Shown: in pieces, positions 5,167-7,965 of the stretch
Layout: every line of letters begins with the position of its first letter
How positions within the stretch are numbered: position 1 is the stretch's first letter
NCBI GenBank assembly: GCA_959022875.1
Contig: CAUFAM010000041.1
Location: forward strand, 1 to 7,965
Source: an uncultured Oscillospiraceae bacterium
GTDB taxonomy: Bacteria > Bacillota > Clostridia > Oscillospirales > Oscillospiraceae
DNA: 7,965 bases
Direction: 5' to 3'
Translations under genes and position numbers: made by a program
The notes under the pieces: generated by a model
What the model was told of the DNA's origin: nothing
What the model saw: the letters and a program-made list of their open reading frames with translations, nothing else
Databases searched by the model: none

Positions 5167-7965
5167 ATGCCTTGCTGTCCTCGTCCTCAGGATCCTGGGG
5201 AACCGGAACGGCTTTGACCTTTTTCTTGCGGGAGAAGATGTGACTAAGGTTGTCAATTACCGAGTAATAGACCGGCGTAAACACCAGGGTGATAATGGTG
5301 GAAATGGTCATGCCGGAGATCATGGCAATGCTCATATCCGACATCATCTCCGCCGCCCCCTCGGCCATGCCCAGGGCCATGGGCACCAGGGCCAGGATGG
5401 TGGTGATGGTGGTCATCAGCACCGGGCGGATACGCAGAGGGCAGGCGTGGAGGATGGCCTCCTCCCGGCTCTCCCCCCGCTCCCGGCGCTGGCGGATGTA
5501 GTCCACCAGAATGATAGAGGCGTTGACCACGGTACCGGCCAACATGATGAGGGCCACCAAGGAAATCATGGACAGGTCCCGGCCGGTGATGGGCAGGGCA
5601 AACAGCGCTCCGCTGAACGCCACCGGCAGGATCATCATGACGATCACGGGCATAAGGAAGGACTCAAACTGGGAGGCCAGCACAAAGTACACCAGGCCCA
5701 GGGCCACCACCAGAGCCAGCAGCAGATCCCCAAAGTTGTCCATCATGTCCGTATAGGCGCCGGTAATCTCGGCGGTATAGCCGTCGGGGAGGGTGTAGCC
5801 ATCCAGAATGCTCCGGATCTCCTTGGTAATGGCGGTGGTGTTGCCGCTGATGGTGTCACCGGTCACCGTCACCTGGCGGGTCTGGTTGACCCGGCTGATG
5901 CTCTGGGGCGCCAGCTCCACCTCTACCTGGGCGACGGCGGACAGGGGCACCGTCCCGCCGAAGGAGGAGGGGATGGCCATCGAGCGCAGGGCGTCCAGGC
6001 TCTCTGCGGCGGCTCCGTCGCCCCGGGCCACCACATCCAGCTCCTTGTTGTTGATGGTAACGGTGGTCGCCGTGGCGCCGGACAGCTCCGAGCGCACCGC
6101 CGCGCCCACCGTGGCAGCGGTGAGGCCATACTGGGAGGCGGCCTCCCGGTTCATGGTGATGGTCACCTGCTCCACCTGCTTGGCCATGGAGGTGGACACA
6201 TCCACTGCGTCGGGCAGCTGGGAAATCTGCTCTTTCAGGTCGTTGGCAATCATCATCAGAGTTTCATAGTCATTGCCGGTAATCTCCACGCTGATGTCGC
6301 TGCCGCTGCCCAGCATGGCGGTCATATCACTGGCGTTGACGGTAATCTCACACCCGGCAATATCGGCCAGCAGGGGGCGCAGGTCGTTGGCCACCTGCTC
6401 ACTGCTGCGGCTGCGCTGGGATTTATCCACCAGAACCAGGTTGATGGAGGAGGATTCCGGTTGGGTCATGTGGTAGACGGACTCCAGCTCGGGGACATTG
6501 TCCTGGACAATCTCCACCACCCGGTCGGCAATGGCTGTGGTCTCACTCAGCTCCGAGCCTGTGGGGGTGGAGACGGAGACGGAGACCATGCCCTGGTCCA
6601 TGGCGGGCATAAGCACCATTTTGGTGGACAGGCAGGTCACCACAAACACCGCCACCAGCGCCACTGAGGCCAGCATCCCCGCCCAGAGGTGGTGTACAAA
6701 GTAGTTTAGCAGCCCCGTATACACCCGGTTGAGGCGGCTGCCCAGGCTCTGCTTGCCGCTGTCCTGGCGCTGCTGCTGTTTCCGGGCCTTTTTCAGGGCC
6801 TGGGCGCGCACCTTCTCCTCATCCAGCAGGAAGTAGCACAGCAGGGGTACCAGGGTCACGGCAATGACCAGAGAGCCCAGGATCAGGAAGGAAATGGTCA
6901 GGCAGAAGTCGTCAAAAAGCATGCCCGCAATGCCGCCGGTAAGGCCCAGAGGCAGGAACACCGCCACCGTGGTCAGGGTGGAAGCAGTCAGAGAGGTGAA
7001 AACCTCCTTGGTGCCCTCCACACAGGACTCCATGCGGCTGTGGCCCTCGGCGGAATAGCGGTAGATGTTTTCCAGCACCACAATGGAGTTGTCCACGATC
7101 ATGCCAACGCCCATGGCAATGCCGCCCAGGGACATCATGTTCAGGGTCAGATCAAAGACGTTCATCAGCACAAACACCGTGAGAATACACACCGGCATGG
7201 ACACGGCAATGGCCAGGGTGGCACCAAAGCGGCGCAGGAAGAGGAACACCACAATGGCGGCCAGGGCTACGCCCATGGCAATATTTTCCAGGGCTGCGTT
7301 GACGGCCATGTTGATATAGTCGGAGGCAGTATACAACACCGAATACTGGATGGAGGCATTTTTGGCCTGGAGCTTTTCCATGGCCTCCACCACCGCATCC
7401 GCCGTAGCCGCCTCGTTGGCCCCGGACTGCTTGGACACCTGGAGCACCACACAGGCCGAGCCGTCGGTCATGGCCACGGTATCCGGATCGGTGGTCTCCA
7501 GGGCTACATTGGCCACCTCGGAAAGGCGTACCGTTCCCCCGGTGGGCAGAGGCAGGATCAGGTTGGCCACATCCTCCACCGTCTGGAACTTGGCGTCGGT
7601 GGTGACGGTGAGGCTCTCGCTTCCGTTTTGCATGTCGCCGCCGGGGTAGAGGAGGTTCTCCGCGGAGAGCATCTGGGCGATATAGGAGTTGGACAGCCCA
7701 AGGCCTGCCGCCCGGGCGGAGTCCACCTCCACGGCAATCTGCTGCGACACGCCGCCGGAGATACTCACCTGGGCCACGCCCTCCACCCGCTCCAGAGCGG
7801 GGCCTACGGTATCCTCCGCCAGGGACTGGATGCTGGCCAGGTCATCGCCCATAAGGGCGATGATGGCCGAGGGCAGCAGGTCGCTAATGTTGATGTTGAC
7901 AATGATGGGGTCCGTCGCGCCATCGGGCAGGGAGAGCTGATCAAACTGCTCCCGCAGCTTGGTGG
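5165..7965 (-). CDS. RND-family (AcrB/SwrC-like) efflux transporter, 5' end missing
   Basis: An inner-membrane RND exporter, expected to be proton-driven. The first ATG inside the window (7852) is not the start: the frame stays open to the right edge, giving 932 visible residues and beginning within the first porter domain (LPDGATDPIIVN). Roughly the first 110-120 residues, including TM1, are outside. Order seen: rest of porter domain 1 (to about residue 225), TM2-TM6 (about 230-360) with the family motif GMIVDNSIVVLENIYR in TM4, a basic Gln/Lys-rich cytoplasmic linker, TM7 (about 425-445), the second large extracytoplasmic region (about 450-740), TM8-TM12 (about 745-910), and a charged tail ending DPEDEDSKA. 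D291 aligns with AcrB D407, but D408 is Asn (N292) and K940 is Val (V813); R846 corresponds to R971. The substrate is unknown. A membrane-fusion partner would be expected upstream, outside the window. Confidence 0.95.
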   Translation of the reverse strand, partial: TKLREQFDQLSLPDGATDPIIVNINISDLLPSAIIALMGDDLASIQSLAEDTVGPALERVEGVAQVSISGGVSQQIAVEVDSARAAGLGLSNSYIAQMLSAENLLYPGGDMQNGSESLTVTTDAKFQTVEDVANLILPLPTGGTVRLSEVANVALETTDPDTVAMTDGSACVVLQVSKQSGANEAATADAVVEAMEKLQAKNASIQYSVLYTASDYINMAVNAALENIAMGVALAAIVVFLFLRRFGATLAIAVSMPVCILTVFVLMNVFDLTLNMMSLGGIAMGVGMIVDNSIVVLENIYRYSAEGHSRMESCVEGTKEVFTSLTASTLTTVAVFLPLGLTGGIAGMLFDDFCLTISFLILGSLVIAVTLVPLLCYFLLDEEKVRAQALKKARKQQQRQDSGKQSLGSRLNRVYTGLLNYFVHHLWAGMLASVALVAVFVVTCLSTKMVLMPAMDQGMVSVSVSTPTGSELSETTAIADRVVEIVQDNVPELESVYHMTQPESSSINLVLVDKSQRSRSSEQVANDLRPLLADIAGCEITVNASDMTAMLGSGSDISVEITGNDYETLMMIANDLKEQISQLPDAVDVSTSMAKQVEQVTITMNREAASQYGLTAATVGAAVRSELSGATATTVTINNKELDVVARGDGAAAESLDALRSMAIPSSFGGTVPLSAVAQVEVELAPQSISRVNQTRQVTVTGDTISGNTTAITKEIRSILDGYTLPDGYTAEITGAYTDMMDNFGDLLLALVVALGLVYFVLASQFESFLMPVIVMMILPVAFSGALFALPITGRDLSMISLVALIMLAGTVVNASIILVDYIRQRRERGESREEAILHACPLRIRPVLMTTITTILALVPMALGMAEGAAEMMSDMSIAMISGMTISTIITLVFTPVYYSVIDNLSHIFSRKKKVKAVPVPQDPEDEDSKA

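Noticed and set aside
5240..6667. 475-codon open frame on the plus strand opposite the RND gene
   Set aside because: It is antisense to conserved transporter sequence, its product is dominated by His, Gly and Gln, and no start signal is seen; a shadow frame.

Overview
This is a GC-rich window from the chromosome of an endospore-forming member of the Clostridia. The spore-specific phosphatase SpoIIE, an archaeal/eukaryotic-type prolyl-tRNA synthetase, a NiaR-type niacin repressor and an Asp23/Gls24 protein, together with strong GC bias at third codon positions, suggest an Oscillospiraceae-like gut organism (Flavonifractor/Lawsonibacter type). That taxonomic guess is inference.

Layout. The window holds five protein genes, two of them cut by its ends. 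Bases 1-254 (minus) are the start of an Asp23/Gls24-family gene. It is divergent from spoIIE (481-2817, plus), and bases 255-480 between them carry a promoter in each direction plus Spo0A-box-like sequences. spoIIE converges on proS (2860-4305, minus), with a symmetrical hairpin terminator between them. proS is divergent from a niaR-type regulator (4610-5125, plus) across a 304-base gap that contains a near-consensus promoter for proS, a weaker one for niaR, and a pair of GGAAA/TTTCC dyads upstream of the proS -35. niaR converges on a large RND-family exporter gene (5165-7965, minus, 5' end outside the window), again with a shared hairpin terminator.

How the genes relate. They appear to be five separate transcription units rather than one pathway: envelope/stress housekeeping, commitment to forespore sigma-F activation, tRNA charging, niacin-responsive control of NAD genes located elsewhere, and an exporter. 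The best-supported regulatory reading is that spoIIE uses a Spo0A-activated sigma-A promoter with a 21-base spacer, the arrangement known from Bacillus subtilis spoIIE/spoIIG. Possible Spo0A boxes also sit inside the divergent Asp23-gene promoter.

I found no CRISPR array, mobile element, tRNA or rRNA, and no convincing new multi-gene system. The most open points are the regulatory sequences in the two divergent intergenic regions.
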